A stretch of 64,000 nucleotides of DNA from Halieaceae bacterium. Its GTDB lineage: Bacteria > Pseudomonadota > Gammaproteobacteria > Pseudomonadales > Halieaceae. The notes under the pieces are model-generated. The model was not told the DNA's origin and made no database searches. It saw nothing but the letters and a program-made list of their open reading frames with translations. Location: assembly GCA_028282105.1 (NCBI GenBank), contig JANQIO010000061.1:1-64000 (forward strand), given 5' to 3'. Below are positions 1 through 11,616 of the stretch, piece by piece. Position numbers and translations under genes: made by a program. The stretch's first letter is position 1. Each line of letters opens with the position of its first letter.

Positions 1-312
1 GTGCTGGAGGCCCTGCGCGAGGTGTCGGATTCCCTCAACCAGTTCTATAAGGCCGGTGAGACGCTGGCCGCCCAGCAGGATCTGGAGAGAGCCTCCGCCG
101 AGTACCTGAGCCTGGCCCGCAAGCGCTACCGCAACGGCGTGCTGTCCTATCTCGACGTGCTGGATGCCCAACGCCGGTTGCTGGATGCCCAGACCGGGCT
201 CACAGAGGCCCGCCGCCTGCAGCTCGACGCCCTCGTCGACCTCTATAAGGCCCTCGGTGGCGGCTGGGATCCTGGCCCACTGGAAGCCGTTGCCGAATCC
301 TCGCAGCGCTAG
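1..312 (+). CDS. Outer-membrane efflux protein (TolC/NodT family), C-terminal fragment truncated by window start
   Basis: Sequence RKRYRNGVLSYLDVLDAQRRLLDAQTGLTEARRLQLDALVDLYKALGGGW is the typical C-terminal coiled-coil repeat of RND outer-membrane factors; ORF is open at the window edge. Confidence 0.85.
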   Translation: MLEALREVSDSLNQFYKAGETLAAQQDLERASAEYLSLARKRYRNGVLSYLDVLDAQRRLLDAQTGLTEARRLQLDALVDLYKALGGGWDPGPLEAVAESSQR

Positions 313-365
313 CGATCGTCACGGCTTTTCGCTAATGATGTCGGCCAGCGAGCAAGAGACACCCT

Positions 366-1628
366 ATGCCTGACACCGCCTCCGATGCCAGCGGCACCCC
401 GGCCGCAGCAGAGCGAACCACAACCGCCGAGGCCAAGCCCGGCCTGCTGACCTGGTTGGCGGTGGTGGGGTTGGTGTACCTGCTGCTGGTTGGTGTGGGG
501 GTCATTGGCGAGGGTTTCCGCTGGGTCTCCGGCGGTGACGAGGGTGCTGCAAAAATCTTCGCCTTCGCCCGCAACCCGCTGATCGGCGTCATCCTCGGCA
601 TTCTTGCCACCGCCCTGGTGCAGTCCTCCAGCACCGTAACCTCGGTAATCGTCGGCCTGGTGGCGGGCGGTGTGCCGGTGTCCATCGCCGTGCCGATGAT
701 CATGGGCGCCAATATGGGCACCACTATCACCAACACCATCGTCAGCCTGGGGGCGTTGCGCGAACGCGATACCTTCAACCGCTCTTTCCAGGCCGCCACC
801 GTTCACGACTTCTTCAATCTCTACAGCATCGTGATCTTCCTGCCCATCGAAGCCACCTTCCACCCGCTGGAACGGCTGGCCGGGCATATGTCCCACTGGT
901 TCGTCGGTGGCAGCGGCGCCTCCGTGAAGGAGCTCAACGTGCTGGGCGCCATCACCAAGCCGGTCAGCGGTTTCGTGGTAGACCTATTCCAGTTCCTGCC
1001 GCTGCTGGGGGGCTACCTGGCTATTGCGGTGGGCATCGGCATGGTGATTGCGTCCGTCCTGTATCTGGGCCGAATGCTGCGCCGCACCATGACAGCCCAG
1101 GCCAAGGGTATCGTGCAGCTGGCCATCGGCCGCCACCCCATGGCGGGCGTAGCGTCGGGCACGGCCATCACCGTGCTGGTGCAATCGTCATCCACCACTA
1201 CCTCCCTGGTGGTGCCGCTGGCGGGGGCGGGCATTCTCTCTACCAAACAGGTATTTCCCTTCACCATGGGCGCCAATATCGGCACCTGTATCACGGCCCT
1301 GCTGGCGGCCACCTCGGTGAGCGGGGCCAACCAGGAGTTTGCGCTGCAGATTGCCCTGGTGCACCTGATGTACAACGTGTTCGGGGTGACGGTCTTCCTG
1401 GTCACCCCCTGGTTGAAAGATCGCCCGGTGCGCTCTGCGGAATGGCTGGGCAATCGCACCGAGCAGAATCGGGCCTGGGCCTTCGGCTATGTGTTCCTGG
1501 TGTTTTTCGTGGTGCCGGGCCTGGTGCTGGGTGCTGAGATGCTGCTATCGGATGAGCCGCCGGCAGTGGCCGCGCCCGCCGAGGACACCGCCCGCGAGTT
1601 GGAAGAGGCCGGGCTGCAGATCGAGTAG
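366..1628 (+). CDS. Na/Pi cotransporter family protein
   Basis: Two inverted QSSS(T/S) repeats (ALVQSSSTVTSVIVGLVAGG and VLVQSSSTTTSLVVPLAGAG), each followed by GAN(M/I)GT, characteristic of Na/Pi symporters. Confidence 0.9.
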   Translation: MPDTASDASGTPAAAERTTTAEAKPGLLTWLAVVGLVYLLLVGVGVIGEGFRWVSGGDEGAAKIFAFARNPLIGVILGILATALVQSSSTVTSVIVGLVAGGVPVSIAVPMIMGANMGTTITNTIVSLGALRERDTFNRSFQAATVHDFFNLYSIVIFLPIEATFHPLERLAGHMSHWFVGGSGASVKELNVLGAITKPVSGFVVDLFQFLPLLGGYLAIAVGIGMVIASVLYLGRMLRRTMTAQAKGIVQLAIGRHPMAGVASGTAITVLVQSSSTTTSLVVPLAGAGILSTKQVFPFTMGANIGTCITALLAATSVSGANQEFALQIALVHLMYNVFGVTVFLVTPWLKDRPVRSAEWLGNRTEQNRAWAFGYVFLVFFVVPGLVLGAEMLLSDEPPAVAAPAEDTARELEEAGLQIE

Positions 1629-1648
1629 CGGCCGAGGGCGCCTGCGCC

Positions 1649-1969
1649 CTAGTCGTCGAGCCCGACCGCCGGCGGCGCCTGGCGCGCCGTCTCGTTTTCC
1701 ACTGCCCGGGTAGTGATATGCAGGTACAAAGCGACCACCCGCGCCACCAGTTCCTGCACTTCCGGGTGCTCGTCGTAGACGTGCAGCATATGCCGTGAGC
1801 GCTCGAACACCTCTTCCATGTCGGCGATTTCCAGGTCGCTGAGGGTATCCCCGCCGTCCACCCGTTTCTTCAGGGCAATCAGGTTGGGTACATTGCGCCT
1901 GGTGCCGGCCAGCTGGGCCGCCAGCGCGCCGGATTCATCTTCTGCGCGGTTGTGGTCGGTGATGTTCAT
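1649..1969 (-). CDS. Hypothetical protein
   Basis: 106-aa ORF downstream of and convergent with the Na/Pi gene; no recognised family. Confidence 0.5.
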   Translation of the reverse strand: MNITDHNRAEDESGALAAQLAGTRRNVPNLIALKKRVDGGDTLSDLEIADMEEVFERSRHMLHVYDEHPEVQELVARVVALYLHITTRAVENETARQAPPAVGLDD

Positions 1970-2073
1970 CTATCCAGCATAGTCCGGGATGCAGCGTTTA
2001 GCGCGAGCGGCTGGCCTCTCGTCGAGAAGAGTGCAGCGAGCATTCGAGAACTTCGTCACATTATTGGTAATAG

Positions 2074-2104
2074 TTGGCATTTTTTGTGAAAACTGGCTTA
2101 TAAT
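2074..2104 (+). promoter_or_regulatory. Putative sigma70 promoter (TTGGCA-N19-TATAAT)
   Basis: TTGGCA 2074-2079 and perfect TATAAT 2099-2104 upstream of the 2308 gene; 19-bp spacer is long. Confidence 0.4.
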
Positions 2105-2168
2105 CGCCCCTACACAAAAATTGTACATTTGTCCGAACCGGGATCCCTCCGGATGCCATGCGGGGCAA

Positions 2169-2234
2169 GGTGCATAAATAGTGCTTAGCTAGCGCATGGA
2201 TTGCGCATGGATAGCGCATAGATAGCGCATAAGC
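2169..2234. repeat. 11-bp tandem direct repeat, 4 strong plus 2 degenerate copies (consensus AGCGCATRGAT)
   Basis: ggtgcataaat / agtgcttagct / agcgcatggat / tgcgcatggat / agcgcatagat / agcgcataagc in exact 11-bp register. Confidence 0.8.
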
Positions 2235-2307
2235 AGCTGAAGCAGGCAGCTCGAAGAAGCCGCTTCAATCAGCAGCAAACAGCAGCAAGAAAAGTTCGGG
2301 TGAACGC

Positions 2308-3255
2308 GTGTCGGGATTGAAGCACCAGGCGGTAACAGCACTGGCGGTGATTGCATCGCTGGCTGCTCCTGTCTGGGCGGAAGGCCTGGACACCTCCCTC
2401 AATCTCACCCCTGAGCTGTTCGACGTGCAGATGAAGCCCAAGAGCGAAGACGAGGGCCTCAAGGAGGCCAGCTTCGGCTCCGGCCTGGGCTTCGCCCTCA
2501 GCAACAGCCTGCTGCAGTTCGATGTCGACTACCGGGTTCAGAGCAAGCTGGCAGAATCCGCTACCCAGGCCGATGTCTCCCAGCAGGTGGGCGCCTCGCT
2601 GCAGAGCAGCCTGCTCAACGAGCTGCTGGGTATGGATGCCGATATCAAGGCGGGGAGCACCCTGCGTGATGGCGGCTACGTCTACAGCCTGGCACCGGGC
2701 TTTTCCAAGTCACTGGCCGATCTCGGCCGCCTCAATGTGCGCTATGAGTACCTGCTCGACAAGCCCCGTGCTGATGCCGATGAACAGGAAAAAACGGCCT
2801 ACACCATGGGGCTACGCGGCGCGACCGACAATGGCCTGCTGGACTGGCACGGCAGCTACAAGACTACCGACGTGTTCGGCTCTGTGGACCAACTGCGCAG
2901 TACCGAGCGGGTAGAGTTCAGCTCCGGCCTGCAACTGGTGCCTGAGCTGCGCCTGGAAGTCTCCGGCCATACCCTGGACGAAACCCGCTTCGAGGGCGGC
3001 CTGGTCAACGAGCTGTACAACGAAACCATGCTGGGTGCCGGCCTGTCCTGGTCGCCGTCCAACTACTACTCGGTGGCCTTCAAGGTGAATTCCCTGGAAG
3101 AGTCCCGCAACCAGAGCCAGGAAGTGTTCGGCAGCGGCACCGTCACCTGGTTCCCGCAGCGCAATATGGCCTTCACTCTCAGCTACGGTGACCACCTGCA
3201 TGAAGGTTCCCGCGGCGTGATGCTGGAAACCCGCATCGACCTCGGCGGTTCCTGA
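2308..3255 (+). CDS. Exported outer-membrane beta-barrel-like protein (GTG start)
   Basis: N-terminal signal-like segment (ALAVIASLAAPVWAEG) followed by alternating beta-strand-like pattern; no specific family recognised. Confidence 0.65.
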   Translation: MSGLKHQAVTALAVIASLAAPVWAEGLDTSLNLTPELFDVQMKPKSEDEGLKEASFGSGLGFALSNSLLQFDVDYRVQSKLAESATQADVSQQVGASLQSSLLNELLGMDADIKAGSTLRDGGYVYSLAPGFSKSLADLGRLNVRYEYLLDKPRADADEQEKTAYTMGLRGATDNGLLDWHGSYKTTDVFGSVDQLRSTERVEFSSGLQLVPELRLEVSGHTLDETRFEGGLVNELYNETMLGAGLSWSPSNYYSVAFKVNSLEESRNQSQEVFGSGTVTWFPQRNMAFTLSYGDHLHEGSRGVMLETRIDLGGS

Positions 3256-3323
3256 CGCCTGACTGGACAGTCTCGTCCGCACACCCCAATAATTCCCCTG
3301 TCCTTCCTGTTGGAGAATCGGCC

Positions 3324-4262
3324 ATGGCCGGAGGCAGCCTGTTACTGCTGATCGATGATATCGCCGCGGTGCTCGACGATGTGTCGGCCATGACCAAGGT
3401 GGCGGCCCGCAAGACCGCCGGCGTGCTGGGCGATGACCTGGCGGTCAATGCCGAGAAGGTGTCCGGCGTGCGGGCCGAACGGGAGATCCCGGTCGTATGG
3501 GCGGTGGCCAAGGGCAGCTTCCTCAATAAGCTGATCCTGGTGCCCTCGGCGTTGCTGATCGCCGCGCTACTGCCCATCCTGGTGACCATTCTGCTGATGC
3601 TCGGCGGTCTGTACCTGTGCTACGAAGGCTTCGAGAAGCTTGCCCACGGCTTCCTCCACGGCGATGCAGAAGAAGAGGCGCATCACACGGAACATCTGGA
3701 ACACCTGGCAGGCACGCCTGAACAGTTGGTGGACCTGGAGAAGAAAAAAATCCGCGGCGCGATTCGCACCGACTTCATCCTCTCGGCGGAGATTATCGTC
3801 ATCACACTGGGCACGGTCGCCGAGGCTTCCACTGCGGTGCGCATCAGCGTGGTGTCGGGGATCGCTATCCTGATGACCGTCGGCGTCTACGGGCTGGTAG
3901 CGGGGATCGTCAAGCTGGACGACGCCGGCCTGTACCTGGCGCAGCGCGAGGGCGAGGGCAACTGGCCGGGCTTCCAGCGCTGGCTGGGACTGCGCTTACT
4001 GGCCTTTGCACCCTGGTTGATGAAGGCCCTGGGGGTGGTGGGTACGGCCGCCATGTTCCTGGTGGGCGGGGGCATCCTCGTGCACGGCCTGCACCCGGTG
4101 GAGCATGTGATTGAAGACGCTGTCGCCTGGGGCAGCAGCCTGCCGGCGGTGGGTGTGGTCACCGGCGCCCTGGTGCACCCGATGGCGGCGGCGCTGGTGG
4201 GCATTGCCGCGGGTGGGCTTGTCGTTGCCGTTATCGAACTGGCCAAAAAACTACGCGGCTGA
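3324..4262 (+). CDS. DUF808 family inner-membrane protein
   Basis: MAGGSLLLLIDDIAAVLDDVSAMTKVAARKTAGVLGDDLAVNAEKVSG is typical of the DUF808/YedI family. Confidence 0.9.
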   Translation: MAGGSLLLLIDDIAAVLDDVSAMTKVAARKTAGVLGDDLAVNAEKVSGVRAEREIPVVWAVAKGSFLNKLILVPSALLIAALLPILVTILLMLGGLYLCYEGFEKLAHGFLHGDAEEEAHHTEHLEHLAGTPEQLVDLEKKKIRGAIRTDFILSAEIIVITLGTVAEASTAVRISVVSGIAILMTVGVYGLVAGIVKLDDAGLYLAQREGEGNWPGFQRWLGLRLLAFAPWLMKALGVVGTAAMFLVGGGILVHGLHPVEHVIEDAVAWGSSLPAVGVVTGALVHPMAAALVGIAAGGLVVAVIELAKKLRG

Positions 4263-4265
4263 AAG

Positions 4266-5243
4266 CTATAGCCAGCGGTTCCATCGAAAAAGCGCGGCCA
4301 GGCCCCCCATCAGTACCACGCACAGCCCGACCACGATCCAGAAGGCGCCCTCATCCTCTACGCCCGGCATGCCGCCGACGTTGATACCCATCAGCCCGGT
4401 GAAAAAACCCAGCGGCAGGAAAATGGTGGCGACCACGGTGAACACGTAGGAGCGCCTATTCATCTCTTCGGAGACCTGCGTGAGCAACTCATCCTGGGCC
4501 GCAGCGGTGCGTTCGCGCACGGCGTCTATATCCTCGATATGTCGAATCAGGCGGTCATTGATCTCCCGCAGGCGTAGCCGGTCCAGTTCGCCGATCCAGC
4601 CTATGGGTTCATTGGCCAGCCGATTCATGGCCTCGCGCTGGGGCGCCAGGTAGCGCCGGAGGCTGATGCACTGTCGCCGCAGCGCTGTAAGCTGCGTGCG
4701 CATATTGCCGGTGTCGCCGGCCAGAACCTGTTCCTCCAGTTCGTCGACCTGCTCCTCAAGGTTGTCGACCGTGCCGCTCATGCGCCAGGTGATCCTGTCG
4801 ATCCAGGCCAGCAGCAGGGATGCGCTGTCCACAGGCCCCTGGCCGTTCTCAAGATCTGCCAGCAGGTCCTCGGTGGATTGCAGCCGATACTTGCGGGTAC
4901 TGATAATGCGCTGGCCGTTGCTCCAGAGCCGCACCGACACCATATCGTCGGGCTCCTTGCCCGGGTTCAGGTTTACGCCGCGCAGTGCCAGCAGCAGGTT
5001 GTCGCCGCGGTTGATGGCGCGCGGACGCGTCTCTTCGGCGATAAGCGCTGAGGACGCAATGTCGTTGAGGCCGCTGCCATGCACCAGCCATTCCCGGGCC
5101 GGCTCCTGTTCGAAGTCGAAATGCAGCCACAGGCAGCCTCGCTCTGGAGTCCAGCGGGTAACGTCTGCCCAGCTGACATCCTCGGCACCGCCTTTGCCAT
5201 CCAGCAGCTTCGCGTGCAGCAGTCCAGCCTGTGTTTCGCTCAT
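4266..5243 (-). CDS. CorA/ZntB-like divalent cation transporter
   Basis: C-terminal FLPLGFFTGLMGINVGGMPG (GMN-like signature) and CorA-like coiled-coil domain. Confidence 0.88.
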   Translation of the reverse strand: MSETQAGLLHAKLLDGKGGAEDVSWADVTRWTPERGCLWLHFDFEQEPAREWLVHGSGLNDIASSALIAEETRPRAINRGDNLLLALRGVNLNPGKEPDDMVSVRLWSNGQRIISTRKYRLQSTEDLLADLENGQGPVDSASLLLAWIDRITWRMSGTVDNLEEQVDELEEQVLAGDTGNMRTQLTALRRQCISLRRYLAPQREAMNRLANEPIGWIGELDRLRLREINDRLIRHIEDIDAVRERTAAAQDELLTQVSEEMNRRSYVFTVVATIFLPLGFFTGLMGINVGGMPGVEDEGAFWIVVGLCVVLMGGLAALFRWNRWL

Positions 5244-5986
5244 GGTGCCCTGCCGGATTGACGTCTGTCTCCGGAGCCCTCGGGCTTGGGCGCAAGGTCT
5301 TCCAGGCGTTGGGCAGCATCGACCCCAGACAGGCGAATGCCGATCAGGCTGGCGACCAGCACAGTGGTATAGAAGATGCCGGTCACGGCTTCCAGCGTGG
5401 CCAGCGTACGGGCGATGGGCCCCGCCGGCGTGATTTCACCATAGCCCAGCGTCGAGATGGTTACGAAGCTGTAGTAGATCAAGGTATGGGTTTTCTCCTG
5501 CCACAGGCCACCGGTCAGGCCGTTGAAAGAGCCGGGCAGGAAGGCCTCAACAATCTGGTAGGCAAACGCCCAGGCTAACGCCAGCAGCAGGTAGATGCAG
5601 ATAGCGCCGACGATCTTGTTGGTATCGACGATGCCGGTGAACATCACCTGGCTCCAGGCCTGCCAGGTGGTCATGCAGATGAACAGGAACACCATGATCA
5701 CCTGGAACTTGGCAAGAAAGTTTGATGCGATCAGGGTGTCGGTAATCATGGTCACCGAGATCACCATGGTCGCCCCCCATTTCCAGCTGATGAAGTTGGT
5801 GCGCGGGTTGTCCACCGCCCAGACATTGATCACCAGGGTGATCATCAATACCAGGTTCACGAAACGCTGGGTGAAGGTGAGATCAAACTGGTCGGCGACG
5901 GCATCCATGGCCATGAAAAATACCAGCGCTCCCAGCAGAATCTTGAAGTTGTTGCGCTCGTGCACGTGGGGAATAAAGCCGGACAT
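5240..5986 (-). CDS. Ion channel / two-TM K+ channel-like protein
   Basis: Selectivity-filter-like TISTLGYGEITP followed by a hydrophobic helix; 4-bp overlap with the ZntB-like gene. Confidence 0.8.
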   Translation of the reverse strand: MSGFIPHVHERNNFKILLGALVFFMAMDAVADQFDLTFTQRFVNLVLMITLVINVWAVDNPRTNFISWKWGATMVISVTMITDTLIASNFLAKFQVIMVFLFICMTTWQAWSQVMFTGIVDTNKIVGAICIYLLLALAWAFAYQIVEAFLPGSFNGLTGGLWQEKTHTLIYYSFVTISTLGYGEITPAGPIARTLATLEAVTGIFYTTVLVASLIGIRLSGVDAAQRLEDLAPKPEGSGDRRQSGRAP

Positions 5987-6001
5987 GGATGCTGCCTCTT
6001 G

Positions 6002-7033
6002 TTAGGTACTCGCGAGTTTACCACCCAGCCAGCGGCCGGCCCGCATCCAGCGTGCCTGCAGGCTGGGCATTTGCAGCAGCGACAGGGCGCCGACCACATA
6101 ACATCCGGCTGCCATGATCAGCAGCATGCGCTGCTGAAAGCCGGCCTCGGCATCACCGCCGAACTGGCCGGTGCCGCCGCCGATAAGGATCAATACGGTG
6201 GAGAAGGCGCTGGCGTACAGCGGCGCGGTGGGCCGGTCGGAGAAGATGCGCTGGCCAAACAGCAGCGCCAGGGCCACGAAGCCGGACACCAGGAAGCCAT
6301 AGGTCGGCGTCGCCAGCAGTAGCTGGTAAAACACCACCGCCACCAGGCCGCCGCCGAGGTTGGCGGCAATCAGGGCCTTGCCGCCGGCGGCGCCGACGGA
6401 AAAATCGGGCTTGGCTGACAGGGTGGCAATCATAATCAGCGGCAGCACAGCCGAAGTGGCGTTCATGGCCAGGCTGACCACGGCGACCGGCAGGATCACG
6501 GCGCTGCTCAGCCAGGCGGTGCGCAGCGGATGCGCGTCTACGGCGGCGTCCGCGCCGCTGGGTGCCCGGGTGCCGCCGGGTACCAGGGTGTGAGCCAGCA
6601 GGGTGCAAAACAGCGCGGCAATCGCCGACACCAGGAAGCTCTGGGCGACCAACAGTGCCAGCGCCGGCGTGGGTCCACCCACCACGGGAATCACCAGGAT
6701 GGCCATGGTGCACAGCAGTACGACGAATTTCGAGGTACCGCGCGCCCCCAGGTAGAAGGTGGTGTAGATGCCCAGGCAGAAGATAACGGTAAACACCGCC
6801 GGGTAAGGGTAGAAGAACACGGTCACAAACAGGCCGGCGCCAAAGATAATCGCAATCGCCAGGACGATGGCCAGCGCTGCCCGGGTGTTGGGGCGCGGTG
6901 CCCGGTTACCCAGAAAAGCGGCGGTCAACAGGGTGGCCAGCCAGGACATGGACCAGTTCACCCCATAGGCCAGCGCCACCGCCAGGCCAACGCCGACGGC
7001 AAAGCGCAGAGTGCAGCGGGCGTCGTCGTTCAC
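6002..7033 (-). CDS. DUF2955 / FUSC-like membrane protein
   Basis: Multi-TM protein adjacent to HlyD adaptor; sequence resembles DUF2955 efflux subunits. Confidence 0.75.
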   Translation of the reverse strand: MNDDARCTLRFAVGVGLAVALAYGVNWSMSWLATLLTAAFLGNRAPRPNTRAALAIVLAIAIIFGAGLFVTVFFYPYPAVFTVIFCLGIYTTFYLGARGTSKFVVLLCTMAILVIPVVGGPTPALALLVAQSFLVSAIAALFCTLLAHTLVPGGTRAPSGADAAVDAHPLRTAWLSSAVILPVAVVSLAMNATSAVLPLIMIATLSAKPDFSVGAAGGKALIAANLGGGLVAVVFYQLLLATPTYGFLVSGFVALALLFGQRIFSDRPTAPLYASAFSTVLILIGGGTGQFGGDAEAGFQQRMLLIMAAGCYVVGALSLLQMPSLQARWMRAGRWLGGKLAST

Positions 7034-7054
7034 GTCGGCAGGAGACGACTCGCG

Positions 7055-8173
7055 TCAGTAGGCATAGGACATCAGGCTGACAAAGCGCATCCACAGCCAG
7101 GCCAGGCTATTGGTGATCCAGTTGCCGCTGGTGTAGACCACCACATCGGCCTGGCCACCGCCACGCAGCAGGCCGCGGGCGCTGTCGTCAGTAAAGCGGA
7201 TAATGACAGGAAAGCGCTGGGAATCTCGCAGCCAGCTGTTTTCGCTGCTCACCGATTGCAGTTGGCCGGCGTCCGCGGCGTTCTTCCAGTCCACCGCGAA
7301 ACCGGTGCTGACCACCGCGCCGTCGAACACACGGCCCGGGGCCATATCCAGGGCAATATCCACCGGATCACCCGGCTTGATATTGCCGAGACTGTTCTCG
7401 CGCATATACGCCTCGATCCACACGGTATCGGAAGAGATGAAAGTCATAATGGCCTGGCCGGCATTGGCGTAGTTGCCGACAGCGATATTGACGCTGGTGA
7501 CGCCACCGTCGCCGGGTGAGCGCAGCTCGGTGCGCGCCAGGTCCAGGCGGGCTTTTTCGAGGGCGGCCAGGGCTTCCTGCAGGTAGGCGTTGTCTTCATC
7601 CTGGTCGCCGATCTGCTGCTGTACCTGCTGCAGGCGTGCGCGGGCGCTGTCGACATCGGCCCTGGATTTCTCGATCTCGGCCCGTGCCTTGTCGCCATCA
7701 GTCACCGGTAGCACACCGCGCTTCTCAAGCTCGAAAACCCGCGCCGCCTGCGCCTGCACATAGTCCCGTTGGGTGATTGCCTGGGACAGCGCTGCCTGGG
7801 CCACGGTCAGCTCTTCCATGCCACCGCCCAGTTGCTGGGTCACCTGCTCCAGCTTGGCCTCCGCCTGCTGCACGGCAATCTGGAAGTCACTCTGGTCGAT
7901 GCGCAGCAGCACGTCGCCGGCGGCGACGCGGCTGTTGACGTCGACATTGACCGCCACCACGTTGCCTGACACCCGCGGCACGATGGGCACGATATGCCCG
8001 GTGACCCGGGCCTGGTCGGTGTAGGGGGTGTAGCGATCCGCCACCAGGTACCAGACCAGCAGGAAGCCGCAGAAGCCCAGCACCCCCAGGGTGAGCCGCT
8101 GAATGCCGCGGTTGTCGTCGGCCGCTGGCGCGGCTGCCGGCTGCTGTGTCGTCGCGTTCTCCTGCTCAGCCAT
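7055..8173 (-). CDS. HlyD/EmrA family membrane-fusion (periplasmic adaptor) protein
   Basis: Single N-terminal TM, VTGHIVPIVPRVSGNVVAVNVDVNSRVAAGDVLLRID biotinyl-lipoyl motif, coiled coil. Confidence 0.92.
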   Translation of the reverse strand: MAEQENATTQQPAAAPAADDNRGIQRLTLGVLGFCGFLLVWYLVADRYTPYTDQARVTGHIVPIVPRVSGNVVAVNVDVNSRVAAGDVLLRIDQSDFQIAVQQAEAKLEQVTQQLGGGMEELTVAQAALSQAITQRDYVQAQAARVFELEKRGVLPVTDGDKARAEIEKSRADVDSARARLQQVQQQIGDQDEDNAYLQEALAALEKARLDLARTELRSPGDGGVTSVNIAVGNYANAGQAIMTFISSDTVWIEAYMRENSLGNIKPGDPVDIALDMAPGRVFDGAVVSTGFAVDWKNAADAGQLQSVSSENSWLRDSQRFPVIIRFTDDSARGLLRGGGQADVVVYTSGNWITNSLAWLWMRFVSLMSYAY

Positions 8174-9317
8174 GGGCTTCCGCCTCTACCTGTGATTCCG
8201 CCTCGGCGACCCGCTCCTCGCCGAGCTGGGCCTCCAACTCCGTCGGGTCGTCAGCATAGAGCCAGAGAATAAACAGGTCGTAAGCCAGGGCCAGCACCAC
8301 GGCGCCGAGGAACAGGCCGACAATGCCGTTGAGGACAAAGCCACCGATGGCGCCCAGGAAAATCACGACCATGGGTTGGCTGGAGCCGCGCCCCAGCAGG
8401 ATGGGCTTAAGGACGTTGTCAGACAGCGCCACGACCACCATCCAGATGCCAAAAAGGATCACGCTGAATCCGTCCGCGACCGAGGCATAGTAGGCAATGA
8501 TCGGGAACAGGATAATGCCGGTGGGTAACTGCACCGTGGCCATGATCAGCACCAGCAGAGTCCACAGGCCAGCGCCGGGGATATCGGCGACGATCAGTCC
8601 GATGCCGGCCAGAATAGCCTGGATCACCGCTACCCCGAGTACTCCCTGGGCCACGCTGCGCACCGTGCTGGAGGCCAGCGCCGCATATTTCTCACCATCT
8701 TTGCCGGCCAGCCTCCCGCCCAGCTTGCGTGCAAAGGCGCCGGCGCCTTCATTGTAGGCCAGGAATACCCCGGCGATGATCACCGCCACGGCAAACTGCA
8801 GGATGCCCAGGCCGGCACCGGCTGCGGTGCGCACCAGGGTGCGGGCAGCATCGCGAATCTGGTCTTCAAACTTGGTCACCACGGCGCTGAGGTTTTCTCT
8901 GGCAGCGCTCCAGAGTTCATAGGTCTGCTCGCCGATCAGGGGGATGGTCTTTACGCGCTCCGGTGCCGGCGGCACCTCCAGGGTGCCGTCCTGCAACTCC
9001 TCGGCGTATTCCTGGGCGGTGCCCACCAGGGTGCCGGACAGCATGACCGTGGGCGTGAGTATGGCGGCAAGTATCGCAAGGGTGAAGAAAGTGGCGGAGA
9101 GTCTGTGGCTCTGTCTTATCTTGTTGCGAAAACCGTTGTAGGCGGGCAGCAGGGCGGCGGCGATGATCATTGCCCAGACGATGGTGGCAATGAACGGCTT
9201 CAGAATCTCAAAGCACCAGAGCACCAGCCCGACCACCAGGCCCACACGAATCATGACCTCGATAGCGCGGGTGGTGTCCTGCTTCTGCTGCAGCATGGCT
9301 TCGGTGGGTTCCTGCAT
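8166..9317 (-). CDS. AI-2E family transporter (PF01594-type)
   Basis: Multi-TM ORF with PTGIILFPIIAYYASVADGFSVILFGIWMVVVALSDNVLKPILLGRG; internal Met (MQEPTEAM) preferred as start over the track's 9485. Confidence 0.85.
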   Translation of the reverse strand: MQEPTEAMLQQKQDTTRAIEVMIRVGLVVGLVLWCFEILKPFIATIVWAMIIAAALLPAYNGFRNKIRQSHRLSATFFTLAILAAILTPTVMLSGTLVGTAQEYAEELQDGTLEVPPAPERVKTIPLIGEQTYELWSAARENLSAVVTKFEDQIRDAARTLVRTAAGAGLGILQFAVAVIIAGVFLAYNEGAGAFARKLGGRLAGKDGEKYAALASSTVRSVAQGVLGVAVIQAILAGIGLIVADIPGAGLWTLLVLIMATVQLPTGIILFPIIAYYASVADGFSVILFGIWMVVVALSDNVLKPILLGRGSSQPMVVIFLGAIGGFVLNGIVGLFLGAVVLALAYDLFILWLYADDPTELEAQLGEERVAEAESQVEAEAHG

Positions 9318-9558
9318 GGTCTGTATCCCCTCGATTGCGTGGCGTGGCGCCAGGATGGACCGCAGCGAGGCGAGCGTCGCCGGGCCGCTGGTTTTATTGC
9401 TGCCGGGCCGCCGCTTGTAATTCTGTTGTGGCAGCTCGGTGGCAGTAAATGTAGCACGTTTGTAGAGTGGTATTTCCACCGGCAAAGTCCCTTGCCAGTC
9501 GCGTTGTTCCCATTGCAGACTTGCTACCCCCGAGTAACGTCAGGACCGCGAGACCAGC

Positions 9559-11523
<1,965 letters not shown>

Positions 11524-11616
11524 CTGCTAATTTGTGTAAAGCGTGAATCCGTTCTAACACGGCGACAACAGTTTTGTGCAATACTCCGCCAAATGCTGCC
11601 ATAGAAGGATGGAGAG

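Noticed and set aside
1989-2177. 62-aa ORF upstream of the outer-membrane-like gene
   Set aside because: Contains the best TATAAT promoter match and no family similarity; more likely noncoding
4262-4266. Convergent genes with only 3 bp between stops (also at 12219/12252, 25617/25649, 42913/42926, 56247/56259)
   Set aside because: Reflects general gene density here; no specific mechanism supported
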